In this document: positions 46,952 to 55,556 of the stretch, piece after piece
Position numbering within the stretch: position 1 is the stretch's first letter
Layout of the letters: each line of letters starts with the position of its first letter
Source of the DNA: Enterococcus_D sp050529585
GTDB lineage: Bacteria; Bacillota; Bacilli; Lactobacillales; Enterococcaceae
Direction of reading: 5' to 3'
NCBI RefSeq assembly: GCF_050529585.1
Contig: NZ_CP172882.1
Coordinates: 3,052,608 to 3,116,607 of the forward strand
Length of the DNA stretch: 64,000 nt
The notes under the pieces: model-generated
What the model saw: only the letters and a program-made list of their open reading frames with translations
Database searches by the model: none
What the model was told of the DNA's origin: nothing
Position numbers and translations under genes: made by a program

Positions 46952-48484
46952 TTATACAGCAGATTTATTTTCTCTCATAAAAATAGCTGCACCGATTGCA
47001 CCGATCACAACCACGATACCTGCGACATAACAAATATGTGTCAACCCGCTATCGAAAGCCTGAACAACAGTTTTTTGCAATTCAGCTGCAAAAGGCGCTT
47101 GGTTGACTGCATCCGAAAAAGCAATCTCATGACCAGAAAAAGGACCGGCACTGATCAAGCTATCTGTCAATTTGATAGGTATATTCATCTTATCCGCATG
47201 GACATTGACAACTTCTGCATAGCGGTTGGCTTCAACCAGACCTAAAATCACCACACCGAAACTCGTACCAAACTGGCGGAACACATTCAACAGACCTGAG
47301 GCCATCCCCACTTCTTGAGGCGCGACGCCTTCTAATCCAGCAGAGTTCAGCAGCGGATTGACGATACCATTGGCAATACCGATCATCACCAATGTCGGCC
47401 ATAATTGTCCATATCCCATCGTTGGCGATAGTTGGCCAATCAAGAACAAGAAGCCTCCGCCACTGATCAATAATCCAGCAGCAATCATCCATTTCTTGGC
47501 AAACTTGTTGCCTAAGATACCAACAACCGGGCCTAAGATCAATGACCAAACGGAAAGTGCCAATTGGCGCACACCTGTATCAAAGGCCGACCAGCCGATA
47601 TAATTTTGCATCAAAACAGTCAGATACGTATTAAACGCATAAATACCAGATCCTAATGCAAAGGCCACAATCACGGAGCCCACAAAATTGATATTTTTAA
47701 ACATCTTTAAATTCATCATTGGTTCTTTGACTTTGGCTTCAGTGACAATGAATAAAGCCAAGAAAATAATCGCTAGCACCAACCAGCCGCCAACGCTAAA
47801 ATCTGTCCAAGCCCAATCCAAGTGGGTCTCTTTTTGGATCAATCCATAAATGGCACTGAATAAAGCAGCAGTTGAAAGGACCATTCCCAGCACATCGATT
47901 TTTTGATTTCGTCCATAACTGGGTGTTTCATCAACAAAATAAATCGTCATCAGTACCGCGATGATTCCCACAGGCAAGTTGATAAAGAAAATTGATTCCC
48001 ACCCAAAGGCATCCACCAATAATCCACCAACTAGCGGACCAGAAGCCGAAGATAACCCGATGACTGACCCTAAGATCCCTAATGCCAAACCACGCTGCTT
48101 GCCTTCGAAGTTGGATGCAACCAATGCCATCGACAAAGACATCATCCCTGCACCACCGACGGCCTGAATCCCCCGACCAATATCCAAAATCAGCAACGAG
48201 GGTGCAAAACCATTCAAGACAGAAGCGGCAATAAAGATCACCAAACTGCCTAAGAAAATCTTTTTGCGCCCATACATATCACCTAATTTAGAAACAACCA
48301 GTAATGTGACCGCGAAAACAAGTGTATAGGCATTTAATACCCATTGTAATTGAGTAAAGGGTGCATCAAAGGCTTTTTGCATCGTGGGCAACGCTACATT
48401 GACCACTGTTACATCCAAAAGACCCATAAATACCCCTAACGACATGGCAATCAATGAAAGCCATTTTTTTGACGCTTTTTCCAT
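46952..48484 (-). CDS. DHA2-family MFS drug efflux transporter (EmrB/QacA type)
   Basis: A 510-residue proton antiporter with 14 predicted membrane segments. LDVTVVNVALP in the first segment, GDMYGRKKIF in loop 2-3 and GIGRGIQAVGGAGM/GSVIGLSSASGPLVGGLL in segments 4-5 are DHA2 signatures. The substrate is unknown; relatives export quaternary amines, dyes and antibiotics. It starts 39 bases after the padR gene and is probably controlled by it. Confidence 0.92.
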   Translation of the reverse strand: MEKASKKWLSLIAMSLGVFMGLLDVTVVNVALPTMQKAFDAPFTQLQWVLNAYTLVFAVTLLVVSKLGDMYGRKKIFLGSLVIFIAASVLNGFAPSLLILDIGRGIQAVGGAGMMSLSMALVASNFEGKQRGLALGILGSVIGLSSASGPLVGGLLVDAFGWESIFFINLPVGIIAVLMTIYFVDETPSYGRNQKIDVLGMVLSTAALFSAIYGLIQKETHLDWAWTDFSVGGWLVLAIIFLALFIVTEAKVKEPMMNLKMFKNINFVGSVIVAFALGSGIYAFNTYLTVLMQNYIGWSAFDTGVRQLALSVWSLILGPVVGILGNKFAKKWMIAAGLLISGGGFLFLIGQLSPTMGYGQLWPTLVMIGIANGIVNPLLNSAGLEGVAPQEVGMASGLLNVFRQFGTSFGVVILGLVEANRYAEVVNVHADKMNIPIKLTDSLISAGPFSGHEIAFSDAVNQAPFAAELQKTVVQAFDSGLTHICYVAGIVVVIGAIGAAIFMRENKSAV

Positions 48485-48523
48485 AGCGATTCAACACTCC
48501 TATATATAAATTCTGTTGCAGTT

Positions 48524-49066
48524 TTATCCCAATGTTTTCCGTTGCTCAATCTGCTGCTTGATCCACGAAAGTTTGGTTTGCGCCAATTGAATATCAAGGT
48601 CATAAGCTGAAACGATGACATCAAATCGCGGCGCCTGATCTGGATATTCTTCCCGATGAACCAGCATATCACGTTGGGCTTGTTGATAAAACAAAAGATC
48701 ACTTTCGATAAACAATTGAAATTCGGTCAAAATCTTTAATTGAACTGGCATCGACACACTGTTTAATGAACGTAATTTGAAATGGATCATATCATTTCGT
48801 TTTGCATCCGATGGAATATCATTTTGCATGAGTTCAGCAAAGCGCGCTGTACCCGCAGCAGTAATATGCCATAATTTGGTCTTCCTCACATCCTGCTGCT
48901 CTGTTGAGGTAATCAATCCTTCTTTTTCTAACTTCTCTAAGGATGGATATAAGACACCACTTGACACTTTGCGCATGGGCTGTAACGCAGACCCAACGAT
49001 TTTCTGCAGTTTATAGCCGGTCTTATCGCCGCCAACCAAGGAACCCAATAATAGTAGATCGTACAT
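48524..49066 (-). CDS. PadR family regulator
   Basis: A 180-residue regulator with an N-terminal winged helix (LLLLGSLVGGDKTGYKLQKIV, SSGVLYPSLEKLEKEGLI) and a helical C-terminal dimerisation region (Vir_C-like). AAGGAGG lies six bases before the ATG. It heads an operon with the MFS pump, and its promoter carries two copies of a 15-base repeat that may be its operator. Confidence 0.92.
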   Translation of the reverse strand: MYDLLLLGSLVGGDKTGYKLQKIVGSALQPMRKVSSGVLYPSLEKLEKEGLITSTEQQDVRKTKLWHITAAGTARFAELMQNDIPSDAKRNDMIHFKLRSLNSVSMPVQLKILTEFQLFIESDLLFYQQAQRDMLVHREEYPDQAPRFDVIVSAYDLDIQLAQTKLSWIKQQIEQRKTLG

Positions 49067-49092
49067 AAGTGCCTCCTTTACATTTTATATCA

Positions 49093-49145
49093 GTCTTTTA
49101 GATCTATCGACTTGCTTATTATAGGTCTTTTAGATCTATTGTCAA
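49093..49145 (-). promoter_or_regulatory. padR-MFS promoter with duplicated operator-like repeat
   Basis: TTGACA (49140-49145), 16 bases, TATAAT (49118-49123), both consensus. ATAGATCTAAAAGAC occurs in the spacer (49125-49139) and again downstream of the -10 (49093-49107), exactly 32 bases apart, about three helical turns. Confidence 0.8.
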
Positions 49146-49147
49146 GC

Positions 49148-49196
49148 AAAAAAAATCCCAGTTGTTTTCTTTTTGCAAAAAAGAGAAACAACTGGG
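49148..49196 (-). terminator. Terminator after the DUF1129 gene
   Basis: CCCAGTTGTTT pairs with AAACAACTGGG, with inner CTCTTTTT/AAAAAGA pairing, followed by eight T on the minus strand. Confidence 0.8.
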
Positions 49197-49203
49197 CAGA
49201 TAA

Positions 49204-49896
49204 TCAGCCTCTAGGGACTGATAGACTACTGATAATATTGTATTTGCGTTTCAAGTAATACTTAGCCGCCAATGCAACTGCACCGATCAAGGCTTCGATC
49301 ACTGGATCGACTTGTGGGTTGTATGGTGCTGGAATCATAGCAGAAAGAGAAATCACAACGATCCATAATAAAAATGCGCCAACCAAAATCAAAATGATTT
49401 TCCACATCTTAGGTCGTTTGCTTTTGTCTGCACCAGGCCGTTCATATTGATACATATATTTATACATCAAATAGAAGACCCATCCGGCTAAGATTGCCAT
49501 CAAGAACAAGGTCAACAGACCATAAGGTTGTGCTTGTCCACGAGTAAAGATGCCCATGACACCTAGCATCAATCCAAATATACCAAGGATCAGCAAAGTA
49601 TTGTCTAACCACATCAAAAACGGTCCTGATTCTTTTTGCTCAACCGGTTTATTGATGATTGCCTCTGTTCTTTCGGACACCGTCCCAAACAATTGTCTAG
49701 CTGTCTTACCACCTTTTTGTTCTTTTACTAGAACCGGCAGTATTTCATGCAGTGCAACGGTCTTTTCCTCTTCAGAAAGATTGGCTGCGTCTAATGATTT
49801 TTTTAAATCAAAAATATATTGTTGGTTGCGTTTTGTTAATTGCTGTTCAAATTCACGATTTTCGGAAACATAATTTCGCAGAGTTTCTGGTTCCAT
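49204..49896 (-). CDS. DUF1129-family membrane protein
   Basis: About 230 residues: soluble helical N-terminal half (about 1-90) and four membrane segments in the rest (LLILGIFGLMLGVMGIF, LLTLFLMAILAGWVFYLMY, IILILVGAFLLWIVVISL and a weaker C-terminal one). It matches the DUF1129 family that often follows ychF in lactic acid bacteria; its role is unknown. The frame opens 14 codons earlier, but GGGAG lies nine bases before the ATG at 49896. Confidence 0.8.
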   Translation of the reverse strand: MEPETLRNYVSENREFEQQLTKRNQQYIFDLKKSLDAANLSEEEKTVALHEILPVLVKEQKGGKTARQLFGTVSERTEAIINKPVEQKESGPFLMWLDNTLLILGIFGLMLGVMGIFTRGQAQPYGLLTLFLMAILAGWVFYLMYKYMYQYERPGADKSKRPKMWKIILILVGAFLLWIVVISLSAMIPAPYNPQVDPVIEALIGAVALAAKYYLKRKYNIISSLSVPRG

Positions 49897-49969
49897 GAAT
49901 TGATTCTCCCTTCTGCGCATTTTCTTCACAATGGACATTTTACCACAAATTCCTTAGGAAGAAAGCCCT

Positions 49970-51070
49970 TTATACGTTAAAACGGAACAACATGACATCG
50001 CCATCTTGCACGATGTATTCTTTTCCTTCCAAACGAACCCGACCGGCTTCTTTGGCTGCTTGCATCGTACCATATTGATCTAGGTCTTCAAAAGAGACAG
50101 TTTCTGCTCGAATGAACCCTCGTTCAAAGTCTGTATGAATGATACCAGCTGCTTGAGGTGCTTTGATTCCTTTGCGGAATGTCCAAGCCCGGACTTCTTG
50201 TTCCCCAGCTGTAAAGTAAGTAGCTAGGCCCAGCAGATCATAGGCTGCCCGAATCAATTGATCCAAACCTGACTCTTCGATCCCTAATGCCTCCAAGAAA
50301 TCAGCTTTGTCTTCTTCTTCAAGTTCAGCGATCTCTTCTTCGGCTCTCGCACTGATCACAATGACTTCTGCGTTTTCACTATTGGCAAACTCTTTGACTT
50401 TATTGACATAGTCGTTATGGTCAAAATCGGCCACATCGTCTTCAGCGACATTGGCAACATAAAGAACAGGCTTCGTGGTCAATAGAAACAAACTTTTGAC
50501 GATTCGTTGTTCTTCTTCAGTAAATTCGATTGACCGAGCAGAGATACCTTCTTCTAAGACTGGTTTGATTTTGTCTAATACTGCCAATTCTGCCACCGCA
50601 TCTTTGTCTTTGGTTTTGGCGATCTTAGCTACCCGTGTGTAACGTTTGTTGACAGATTCCAAATCGGCTAATACCAATTCCAAATTGATCGTATCGATAT
50701 CGGCTAATGGGTCGACCCGTCCTTCTACGTGAGTGATATTGTCATCATCAAAACAACGGACTACGTGACAAATGGCATCCACTTGACGAATATGGCTCAA
50801 GAATTGATTGCCTAGGCCTTCTCCTTTACTAGCCCCTCGTACGATTCCGGCAATATCAGTAAACTCAAAAGTTGTTGGTACAGTCTTCTTAGGATGAACC
50901 AACTCTGTTAATCGTTGCAAGCGCCAATCTGGCACTTCCACCATTCCTACATTCGGGTCGATCGTTGCGAAGGGATAGTTGGCCGCTTCTGCGCCTGCCT
51001 TCGTGATTGCATTAAATAAAGTCGATTTGCCTACGTTTGGTAGACCGACGATTCCGGCTGTTAACGCCAT
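49970..51070 (-). CDS. ychF: YchF/Ola1 redox-regulated P-loop ATPase
   Basis: A 366-residue Obg-family protein: G1 GLPNVGKSTLFNAIT, G3 DIAGIVRGASKGEGLG, a coiled-coil insert, and a C-terminal TGS domain. The G4 motif reads NVAE in place of NKxD, which shifts specificity to ATP, as known for YchF. It binds ribosomes and has been linked to stress responses. Nine bases separate it from the DUF951 gene upstream. Confidence 0.97.
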   Translation of the reverse strand: MALTAGIVGLPNVGKSTLFNAITKAGAEAANYPFATIDPNVGMVEVPDWRLQRLTELVHPKKTVPTTFEFTDIAGIVRGASKGEGLGNQFLSHIRQVDAICHVVRCFDDDNITHVEGRVDPLADIDTINLELVLADLESVNKRYTRVAKIAKTKDKDAVAELAVLDKIKPVLEEGISARSIEFTEEEQRIVKSLFLLTTKPVLYVANVAEDDVADFDHNDYVNKVKEFANSENAEVIVISARAEEEIAELEEEDKADFLEALGIEESGLDQLIRAAYDLLGLATYFTAGEQEVRAWTFRKGIKAPQAAGIIHTDFERGFIRAETVSFEDLDQYGTMQAAKEAGRVRLEGKEYIVQDGDVMLFRFNV

Positions 51071-51078
51071 AATTTACT

Positions 51079-51267
51079 TCACTCTTTCTCGTTTTTTTCT
51101 AGGATTTTTTTCATTTTTTTATCAAAATCGCGTCGGGTCAACATCACGATGTGCCCACAATTAGTACATTTGATTTTGATATCGGCACCCATACGGATGA
51201 TTTCCCACCGATTTGCCTTGCAGGCATGTGGTTTCTTCATTTCGACAATATCGCCAAGATCATACAT
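51079..51267 (-). CDS. DUF951 protein
   Basis: A 62-residue protein MYDLGDIVEMKKPHACKAN with an IKCTNCGHIVMLTR zinc-ribbon half-site (three Cys and a His in all). It is a near-universal Firmicute neighbour of parB and ychF, of unknown function, probably nucleic-acid binding. Confidence 0.9.
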   Translation of the reverse strand: MYDLGDIVEMKKPHACKANRWEIIRMGADIKIKCTNCGHIVMLTRRDFDKKMKKILEKNEKE

Positions 51268-51278
51268 TCTTTATCACC

Positions 51279-52169
51279 TCAAGCTTCATCAAATTGAATA
51301 TGCAACAAATCTAAAATACGGGTCAAATCTTTTTGAGACAAATACTCGATTTCGATTTTCCCTTTGCCTTCTTTTTCGCGAATCTCAACATTCGTGCCGA
51401 ATTTATCCATTAAGCGGTCTTCGCTTTCACGCAGATAATACGGCTTTTCCCGAATCAAACGAGGGACTTTTTTCTTTTCATTTTTGGTATCATTCATTTC
51501 AGAAACCAACTGTTCTAATTGACGTACAGTAAAGTTTTCCTTCACACAACGATTGGCTAATTTTAAGATTTGGTCTTTATTTTTCAAACCCAACAACGTT
51601 CGGGCTTGCCCCATCGATAAACGGTTGTCTTGCACCATTTCTTTGACAAGTTTAGGCAATGTCAGCAATCGCAGGTAATTCGCAATATAAGGTCGACTTT
51701 TACCCAGACGTTCAGCCACTTCAGCTTGTGTCAGTTTAAGATTTTTCATCAGCATATCATAGGCTTCGGCTTCTTCTAATGGGTTCAAATCTTCTCTTTG
51801 CAGATTTTCTAAAACGGCGACTTGCATCATCGCTTCTTCATCAAAGTTGCGGATAATTGCTGGAATCGTTTCTTTACCTGCTAGTTTAGAGGCACGAAAA
51901 CGACGTTCACCAGCAATGATCTCATAGCCCTTAACTGTAGATTGGCGAACAATGATCGGTTGAAAGACCCCTGCATGTTGGACTGAGTTGGCCAATTCTT
52001 GCAAAGAAAGTTCGTCAAACGTTTTTCGTGGTTGATATGGATTTGGTCGCAATTCATTTAGTGGAATCTCAACGACTTTTTCAGTCTTGATATCGACTTC
52101 TTCTAATCCTTGCAGATCTTGAAACAAGGCATCGATGCCGCGACCCAATCCTTTCCCTTTATTCTTCAC
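51279..52169 (-). CDS. parB: ParB/Spo0J chromosome partition protein
   Basis: A 296-residue CTP-dependent DNA clamp. The N-terminal domain has GLGRGIDALF, the C-motif-type ENLQREDLNPLEEAEAY region and GERRFRASK; the central helix-turn-helix LTQAEVAERLGKSRPYIANYLRLL reads parS; the C-terminal part dimerises. GTG start 11 bases inside parA. parS-like DNA lies at 45152. Confidence 0.97.
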   Translation of the reverse strand: MKNKGKGLGRGIDALFQDLQGLEEVDIKTEKVVEIPLNELRPNPYQPRKTFDELSLQELANSVQHAGVFQPIIVRQSTVKGYEIIAGERRFRASKLAGKETIPAIIRNFDEEAMMQVAVLENLQREDLNPLEEAEAYDMLMKNLKLTQAEVAERLGKSRPYIANYLRLLTLPKLVKEMVQDNRLSMGQARTLLGLKNKDQILKLANRCVKENFTVRQLEQLVSEMNDTKNEKKKVPRLIREKPYYLRESEDRLMDKFGTNVEIREKEGKGKIEIEYLSQKDLTRILDLLHIQFDEA

Positions 52170-52923
52170 GTGCTAACACTTCCTTTGCTAACGTTTGATA
52201 CACTTCCGCCCCTTTAGAACGCGGATCATAATCAATGATCGACAATCCATGGCTAGGCGCTTCAGATAAACGTATATTCCTTGGAATGATCGTTTCATAG
52301 ACTTTTTCTTGGAAGTAGCGACGGACTTCTTCAACGACCTCAGCGCCCAGATTGGTTCTGGCATCGTACATCGTTAACAAGACACCTTCGATTTCTAACT
52401 CTGGATTAAAGTGTTTTTGGACTAAACGAACTGTATTCAACAACTGGCTCAATCCTTCTAAGGCGTAATATTCACATTGAACAGGAATCAAAATAGAGTC
52501 GCTGGCAGTAAATGCATTGATCGTTAAATGGCCTAATGAAGGCGGACAATCAATAAAAATATAATCATATTGTTCATTGATTTCATTTAGTGCCGATTTA
52601 AGGCGTGATTCTCGTGCCATCATTGAGGTCAATTCAATTTCAGCCCCAGCTAATTGGATCGTGGCTGGTACGATATCTAAGTTTTCCCGACTGCTTGGCA
52701 AAATTGCTTCAACGATGGGGGTTTCATTGACTAAAACGTCATAAATATCTTTATCTACATCTGGTTTGCGGATGCCGACGCCGCTAGTGGCATTTCCTTG
52801 GGCGTCTATGTCGACTAATAGGACTTTTTTACCTCCAAATGCCAAACTAGCACCAAGGTTGACCGTAGTAGTCGTTTTACCGACACCGCCCTTTTGATTT
52901 GCAACTGATATAATACGAGCCAT
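52159..52923 (-). CDS. parA: ParA/Soj chromosome partition ATPase
   Basis: A 254-residue Walker-type ATPase with the deviant Walker A KGGVGKTTT near residue 11, LLVDIDAQGNAT and the FIDCPPSLGHLT segment. It acts with ParB in origin segregation and in Bacillus also regulates DnaA. It follows rsmG by 11 bases and overlaps parB. Confidence 0.97.
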   Translation of the reverse strand: MARIISVANQKGGVGKTTTTVNLGASLAFGGKKVLLVDIDAQGNATSGVGIRKPDVDKDIYDVLVNETPIVEAILPSSRENLDIVPATIQLAGAEIELTSMMARESRLKSALNEINEQYDYIFIDCPPSLGHLTINAFTASDSILIPVQCEYYALEGLSQLLNTVRLVQKHFNPELEIEGVLLTMYDARTNLGAEVVEEVRRYFQEKVYETIIPRNIRLSEAPSHGLSIIDYDPRSKGAEVYQTLAKEVLAREE

Positions 52924-52934
52924 TGCTTTTCCTC

Positions 52935-53651
52935 CTACTTAATTGGTTGTTTCGCTGGTGTACCTGGTTTACGTGGATATTTCTTTGGTGTTTCTTTGGT
53001 TTTTTGAATGATCAGCACATGTCGTTCATCACCACTGACAGGCAATGAAAAGCTCTTTTCCATGATGAACTTTCCACCTAATTGTGAGATTGCTGGTTTT
53101 GCTTCAATGAATTCCTCTTCACTCTTAGCTGCTTTCAGGGCATAAAAATAGCCTGCTTTTTTGACCAATGGCAAACATAGCTCAGTCAAGACGTTCAATC
53201 TGGCGACAGCTCGAGCCGTCACGTAGTCAAACTGCCCGCGAAACTGCGGGTTTTGTCCAAATGTTTCTGCACGATCATGGTAAAGATGGACATCTTCTAA
53301 TTGTAGTTTCGCAACCAGATTTTGCAAAAATGTAATGCGTTTATTCAATGAATCAACAATCGTGATTTCTAATTCAGGAAAGACGATTTTCAAAGGGATA
53401 CTTGGAAAACCGGCACCGGAACCGACATCACACAAATGACTATGTGTTGCGAGATCTGTTTCAAAGGCCAACGCCACAGAATCAAAAAAATGTTTCAGAT
53501 AAACTTCTTTTTCTTCAGTGATTGCCGTCAAGTTCATTTTTTGATTCCACTCAATCAGACAGTTAAAATAAGCAGCAAATTGTTCCATTTGTAATGGCGT
53601 TAATTCAATACCGTGTTTCGCTAATGCTTGTTGAAATTCTTCAGGTCGCAT
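52935..53651 (-). CDS. rsmG: 16S rRNA m7G527 methyltransferase RsmG (GidB)
   Basis: A 238-residue SAM-dependent enzyme with the glycine-rich CDVGSGAGFPSIPLKI motif, EITIVDSLNKRITFL and the TARAVARL segment. Loss of this activity gives low-level streptomycin resistance in other bacteria. The basic C-terminal tail is longer than usual. Head of the rsmG-parA-parB operon. Confidence 0.96.
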   Translation of the reverse strand: MRPEEFQQALAKHGIELTPLQMEQFAAYFNCLIEWNQKMNLTAITEEKEVYLKHFFDSVALAFETDLATHSHLCDVGSGAGFPSIPLKIVFPELEITIVDSLNKRITFLQNLVAKLQLEDVHLYHDRAETFGQNPQFRGQFDYVTARAVARLNVLTELCLPLVKKAGYFYALKAAKSEEEFIEAKPAISQLGGKFIMEKSFSLPVSGDERHVLIIQKTKETPKKYPRKPGTPAKQPIK

Positions 53652-53670
53652 AGTGTATCCTTTCTATTTC

Positions 53671-53691
53671 GTGAAACAGTAAATGTTTCAC
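53671..53691. promoter_or_regulatory. Everted parS half-sites in the rsmG-parAB leader
   Basis: GTGAAACA-N5-TGTTTCAC: both parS half-sites are perfect but in reversed order compared with parS. It lies between the promoter and rsmG and could also form an mRNA hairpin. Confidence 0.55.
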
Positions 53692-53703
53692 AGACTAATT
53701 CCT

Positions 53704-53732
53704 ACTTTAACGCAAAAAGCGCCTAGTTGCAA
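53704..53732 (-). promoter_or_regulatory. Promoter of rsmG-parA-parB
   Basis: TTGCAA (53727-53732), 17 bases, TAAAGT (53704-53709) on the minus strand. Confidence 0.6.
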
Positions 53733-53858
53733 GGGTCAGACAACGGGAAAAAAAGAGAATTAATCTTTTTTAAATGAACGCATTTACAGTTTTAAGTTTA
53801 CTTTAAGTTAGATGCTGTATAGTCATATCAATCCAAAAAAACTTTTTTCATTTTTCCT

Positions 53859-53900
53859 CGACCAGCAAGGCTGCCAAACTTGCTGGTCGGCTTTTTTTTT
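53859..53900 (+). terminator. Orphan plus-strand terminator
   Basis: CGACCAGCAAG pairs perfectly with CTTGCTGGTCG and is followed by C and nine T on the plus strand. No plus-strand gene lies upstream; the nearest plus-strand signal is TATAGT near 53818. It may end a short untranslated RNA. Confidence 0.75.
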
Positions 53901-53903
53901 CAC

Positions 53904-53946
53904 AAAAAAAAGAAGCATCGACGTAGCGAGTCGATGCTTCTTTTTA
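53904..53946. terminator. Terminator after the asp23 gene
   Basis: AGAAGCATCGAC pairs with GTCGATGCTTCT around a seven-base loop with T tracts on both strands. It ends the asp23 transcript on the minus strand. Confidence 0.85.
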
Positions 53947-53954
53947 CTATACGT

Positions 53955-54722
53955 TTATTTTACGCGAGGTTCAGTTGCTTCTTCAATGCGATCAGATGTT
54001 CTAGCAGCAGCATGTTTCGCTTTGTCTGTTTGACGTGAAGCAAAATCACCTGTTTTTGACGCTGCAGAAGACACTTTATCCTGCACAGTTTCGCTATCTT
54101 CTTGATACTCTGCAACTGTTTTAACATCAACTACATTGATATTGACTTCGATAACTTCTAACTGTGTCATCTTAGACACTTCACTTTCAATCACTTCTTT
54201 GACCTGCTCAGCGATATCTGGGATATTGCGGCCATATTCCACCACGATATCTAAATCGACTGCTACTTGTTTTTTGCCGACTTCGGTATTGATACCAGAA
54301 GTCACATTGTCAGTATTCACTAATTTTTCAGCGATATTCGAGAAGAAGCCACCATCAACAGTCAGTAATCCATCCACGTGTTCTAAAGCGATACCGATGA
54401 TTTTTTGAATCACTTTATCATCATAGGTCAATGTACCATTGACTGGTGCATCACCTGTAGGTCCTTCAAATCCTGGTTTTGGCGGTGTTGGTGGTGTTGG
54501 ATGATCACCAGCTGGTTTTGGATTACCTGGTGCAGGATGATCTTCTGGTTTTGGTCCATTCGGTTTATGATCAACCGCACGTTGGGCACCTGGTACCACT
54601 GGATCTGGCGCTTCTGTCATTGGTACTGAATTTTCATTTGGGTTATGCGCTGTATTTGGCACATCTGGATCTGGATGAGCACTGATTGTTTTTTCATTAT
54701 TTAATTCGTTTTTATCACTCAT
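53955..54722 (-). CDS. Asp23/Gls24 family envelope stress protein with a Pro-rich N-terminal extension
   Basis: A 255-residue protein. The Asp23 domain spans about 97-210 (LTYDDKVIQKIIGIALEHVDGLLTVDG, VAVDLDIVVEYGRNIPDIA). About 95 residues before it are disordered, rich in Pro, His, Asp and Asn with repeated PKP/HPxP motifs, unusual for this family. The tail is charged and Ala-rich. Staphylococcal Asp23 is held at the membrane by AmaP; here amaP is two genes upstream. AGGAGG precedes the ATG. Confidence 0.9.
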   Translation of the reverse strand: MSDKNELNNEKTISAHPDPDVPNTAHNPNENSVPMTEAPDPVVPGAQRAVDHKPNGPKPEDHPAPGNPKPAGDHPTPPTPPKPGFEGPTGDAPVNGTLTYDDKVIQKIIGIALEHVDGLLTVDGGFFSNIAEKLVNTDNVTSGINTEVGKKQVAVDLDIVVEYGRNIPDIAEQVKEVIESEVSKMTQLEVIEVNINVVDVKTVAEYQEDSETVQDKVSSAASKTGDFASRQTDKAKHAAARTSDRIEEATEPRVK

Positions 54723-54748
54723 GTAAAATTCCTCCTAAATTATTGTCA

Positions 54749-54937
54749 TTATTGTCGATTTAGAAATTCATCTAAGATACCGGTACGTTGTACATATAAT
54801 CCCAATAAGAACCCAAGTCCTGTCAGCAATAGGATCAGCACTGTCTTTAAAAAGCCAATCGTGACAAATAACAATGCGATGATCAGGCCGATCGCGCCGA
54901 AAATCAATGGGATTTTGTATTTTTGGATTTCGTTCAT
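54749..54937 (-). CDS. DUF2273 small membrane protein
   Basis: A 62-residue protein with two membrane segments (IPLIFGAIGLIIALLFVTIGF and LILLLTGLGFLLGLYV). DUF2273 proteins accompany asp23 and amaP in Firmicutes and probably belong to the same membrane assembly. It lies between amaP and asp23. Confidence 0.88.
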   Translation of the reverse strand: MNEIQKYKIPLIFGAIGLIIALLFVTIGFLKTVLILLLTGLGFLLGLYVQRTGILDEFLNRQ

Positions 54938-54947
54938 GATAGCCCTC

Positions 54948-55517
54948 CTATTCTACACGTGGATTTTCTGGGGTTTCTTTTTGCTCAAAATTGGCATAAT
55001 TGACTTCAACCTTGATTTTTTCACTAGAGCCTAAAACCCGTTGCACATCTTGTTGGATCTCTGCCATTAAGTTTTCGGTCTTACCAACTAAAGCGGATGT
55101 GCGTTTTAATCTGCCTTTGATTTTGATCAATAGACGATTTTTTGTCGCTTTGACTGCTACTTTTGGTCCTTCAACAAATTCCTTGTCGTTGACTTTGGTA
55201 CGCACAAGTCCTTCGATCGCCTTCTTGTCGATCGTCAATGTTCCTTTATCTTCCTTTAATACGAAGGTCGTTTTTGTTTTTGGATAAAACAGAATCACTA
55301 AAATCACGATCAAAAACAAAATGATCAAGACTGCTGCTACCCAAAACATGTATTGCCGCATAAACAAATTGTTGAAGAAATAAGACACAACATTGCCATT
55401 TCTGTCTAACCCGAAAGGCAATTGCATGTAAGGATTACTCATTAAAACGATTGGCAATAAAACAGTAATAAAGACCAATGAAATGACAATCGATACGATT
55501 TTCCACCCTTTACTCAT
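54948..55517 (-). CDS. amaP: AmaP, membrane anchor of the Asp23 stress protein
   Basis: A 189-residue protein with two N-terminal membrane segments (about 6-28 and 60-80) and a cytoplasmic domain containing KEDKGTLTIDKKAIEGLVRTKV, the AmaP pattern. In Staphylococcus it tethers Asp23 to the membrane. AGGAGG is before the ATG. Ten bases from the DUF2273 gene. Confidence 0.9.
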   Translation of the reverse strand: MSKGWKIVSIVISLVFITVLLPIVLMSNPYMQLPFGLDRNGNVVSYFFNNLFMRQYMFWVAAVLIILFLIVILVILFYPKTKTTFVLKEDKGTLTIDKKAIEGLVRTKVNDKEFVEGPKVAVKATKNRLLIKIKGRLKRTSALVGKTENLMAEIQQDVQRVLGSSEKIKVEVNYANFEQKETPENPRVE

Positions 55518-55556
55518 AAGACACCTCCTCCTTTGCTTGCTTTATTTCATAGGGGT

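Noticed and set aside
52145..52165. CACGTG in the parA/parB overlap as a parS site
   Set aside because: Only about 10 of 16 positions fit, and the bases are explained by coding sequence.
53812..54033. A 73-codon plus-strand frame
   Set aside because: It runs through two strong terminator hairpins and into asp23 in antisense, and has no ribosome site.
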